From Dyella_B humi (lineage in GTDB: Bacteria; Pseudomonadota; Gammaproteobacteria; Xanthomonadales; Rhodanobacteraceae): a DNA stretch of 64,000 nt. The stretch is from the NCBI RefSeq assembly GCF_044904605.1, contig NZ_JADIKI010000021.1, positions 496,001 to 560,000 on the forward strand, read 5' to 3'. The notes under the pieces were generated by a model. The model did not search any database. It was given only the letters and a program-made list of their open reading frames with translations, and was not told the origin of the DNA. This document shows positions 62,832-64,000 of the stretch, one piece after another. Each line of letters starts with the position of its first letter. The stretch's first letter is position 1. Both the position numbers and the translations under genes were made by a program.

Positions 62832-64000
62832 CTACATGAAAAGTCGATACGGATAAGCACTTCCTGGCAAATCAGGCACATTGGCAATCGTCTTGGCCAG
62901 TTTTTGCGAGTATCGAATCGTCACAGGCACGGGGTCATAGAGCGCATCGTTGTTCCAATCCATCTTAGTCAGCGCTAAAGCTTCATGTGCGATTAGGTCC
63001 AACGGCCCCGAACCCGCATGGCGGGTCACGATGATGGGGCGTGGAATACTTTTACCGCCTTGGTAGTACGCCCCGTTGGTTGATGCTCCTGGGGCATTTC
63101 CCGCGACCCACACAAAGCACGATGTCTCCGACCTTGCTTGCACAATGCCTCGTGGCACTGGGTAGCCATCTGGCTTCGTCGGTTTTGGCCCAGAAGGATT
63201 GGCAACCATCCACACGCCACGCCAAGCGGTGTTACTCCCAATCTCGATGCATTCAAACTCAGGGATACCGGCCGTCGCCTCTCGTGCCCCCTGAATTTCC
63301 TCGCCGCGAAAGGAGGTTGTCTTGTGAATGACCAGACGCCTAGGAAGCGCGCCACCATTCCTACCCTGATAGATTTGAAGACTGCGTGCGAGCACTGCCC
63401 TCATGTCTGCACGGCTTAGAAAAGGATTCTTCTTTGCCTCTGACAGATTCAACACAGGATCTCTAGCTTCAAACGCAACGAACTGCATCCCACCACCGTC
63501 CATGTCGAAGACTTGAGAGCAACATGTAACGTAGTGTGTGCCTTCCCCGTGCTTCCTTAGAGCATAAGCAAGTCCGATGTATGCAGTGCCCTCTGGAATC
63601 CCCGCCATTGGCGCCAGTTTCCAAGGAGTGCCCCCTGCCTTGACGTACAACGCAATGGCAAGGCGCCAGGCAATCGAAGCCGCCGAGGTTTGGGAAAATG
63701 CAAATGCTCGGTCATTGATGACTTGCGTTGGAATGCCAAATCCTGCGCCCAAAGCTTTTAGCACATCGTGGGCGTTGAACGAGTCTGTTTTTAACGCATG
63801 GCCCCACGCATCAGGAAGATGAACCACCACCACATCAAATTCTGACCTGACCAACTCCAGATTGCTTAACGCGCTCCGAAAGGCAGCGGCCAAACGTTCC
63901 TCTGAGCTACCTCCGAATGGAAGTTCATCGATAGAGTCTGGCCAAAGGACACGGGCTGACTGAGGTGCCGCGTGAACAGGTATGCTAAATAACTTCTCAA
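62832..64000 (-). CDS. Prokaryotic Argonaute, partial (MID-PIWI part, catalytically degenerate)
   Basis: The frame is open from the stop at 62832 to the window edge, so at least 388 C-terminal residues are present and the N-terminus lies beyond 64000. Typical PIWI features are LYVKAGGTPWKL, VIHKTTSFRGEE, MDWNNDALYD and the closing IRYSQKLAKTI with a C-terminal YRLFM. The DEDX catalytic residues are missing where expected: YIGLAYAL has no Asp at the first site and the HKTTSF strand has Thr where active enzymes have Asp. This is the state of short and long-B Argonautes, which act with a separate effector protein. The subclass cannot be told without the N-terminus. Confidence 0.85.
   Translation of the reverse strand, partial: EKLFSIPVHAAPQSARVLWPDSIDELPFGGSSEERLAAAFRSALSNLELVRSEFDVVVVHLPDAWGHALKTDSFNAHDVLKALGAGFGIPTQVINDRAFAFSQTSAASIAWRLAIALYVKAGGTPWKLAPMAGIPEGTAYIGLAYALRKHGEGTHYVTCCSQVFDMDGGGMQFVAFEARDPVLNLSEAKKNPFLSRADMRAVLARSLQIYQGRNGGALPRRLVIHKTTSFRGEEIQGAREATAGIPEFECIEIGSNTAWRGVWMVANPSGPKPTKPDGYPVPRGIVQARSETSCFVWVAGNAPGASTNGAYYQGGKSIPRPIIVTRHAGSGPLDLIAHEALALTKMDWNNDALYDPVPVTIRYSQKLAKTIANVPDLPGSAYPYRLFM

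Noticed and set aside
62662..62856. A 64-codon plus-strand frame between the glycosidase and Argonaute genes
   Set aside because: It has no recognisable motif and a weak start context, and it overlaps the end of the Argonaute gene by 25 bp on the other strand. It could be real but I cannot support it.

Overview
The window looks like chromosomal DNA of a gammaproteobacterium of the order Xanthomonadales, most likely the Rhodanobacteraceae (Dyella/Luteibacter/Frateuria type). The basis is the high GC coding sequence, a recJ-rpfE pair as in Xanthomonas rpf regions, an H-NS of the Xanthomonas type with a Lys/Ala-rich tail, an agmatine deiminase/N-carbamoylputrescine amidase pathway, and many paired palindromic (REP-like) repeats between genes. 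The genus is an inference; no rRNA or other marker is present to settle it.

Layout. 1-7.9 kb is mostly housekeeping: a VIT-type metal transporter, a 2-oxoglutarate/Fe(II) oxygenase, glmM, folP, orn, sbcB and a DUF2461 protein. 8.1-20.0 kb is a uronate/aldarate catabolic locus: a divergent LysR regulator, then kdgD, 2,5-dioxovalerate dehydrogenase, glucarate dehydratase, an MFS transporter, a GH31 glycosidase, an outer-membrane porin, an SMP-30 lactonase and uronate dehydrogenase. Together these can take up D-glucuronate or D-galacturonate and oxidise it through aldarate to 2-oxoglutarate. 20.3-32.3 kb holds lysS, a small 11-residue-repeat protein, prfB with its programmed +1 frameshift, asnB behind an apparent asparagine-codon attenuator, a DcaP-like porin, a SpoIIAA-like protein, recJ, rpfE and an ABC-F ATPase. 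A 172-nt near-perfect hairpin fills the next intergenic gap.

33-43.9 kb carries the agmatine-to-putrescine genes aguA and aguB (separated by an AraC regulator, a dicarboxylate symporter and a PEBP protein), a TraB protein, two small cytochromes c, nfuA, phhB, a CPBP-like membrane protein and rluC. 44-57 kb has rne, a GacA-like regulator, tRNA-Leu(UAA), a YncE-like beta-propeller, an OmpR/histidine kinase pair, a quinone reductase, a proline-rich basic protein, a MASE1 pseudo-kinase and H-NS. 57.5-64 kb is accessory: a pectin lyase resembling fungal enzymes, a DHFR-like reductase, a protein of unknown function, a secreted clan-A glycosidase and, cut by the right edge, the MID/PIWI part of a prokaryotic Argonaute that appears to have lost its catalytic residues.

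The most notable items are the asnB attenuator, the long hairpin at 32.35-32.52 kb whose base changes all preserve pairing on one strand only, and the partial inactive Argonaute, whose effector partner probably lies just outside the window.
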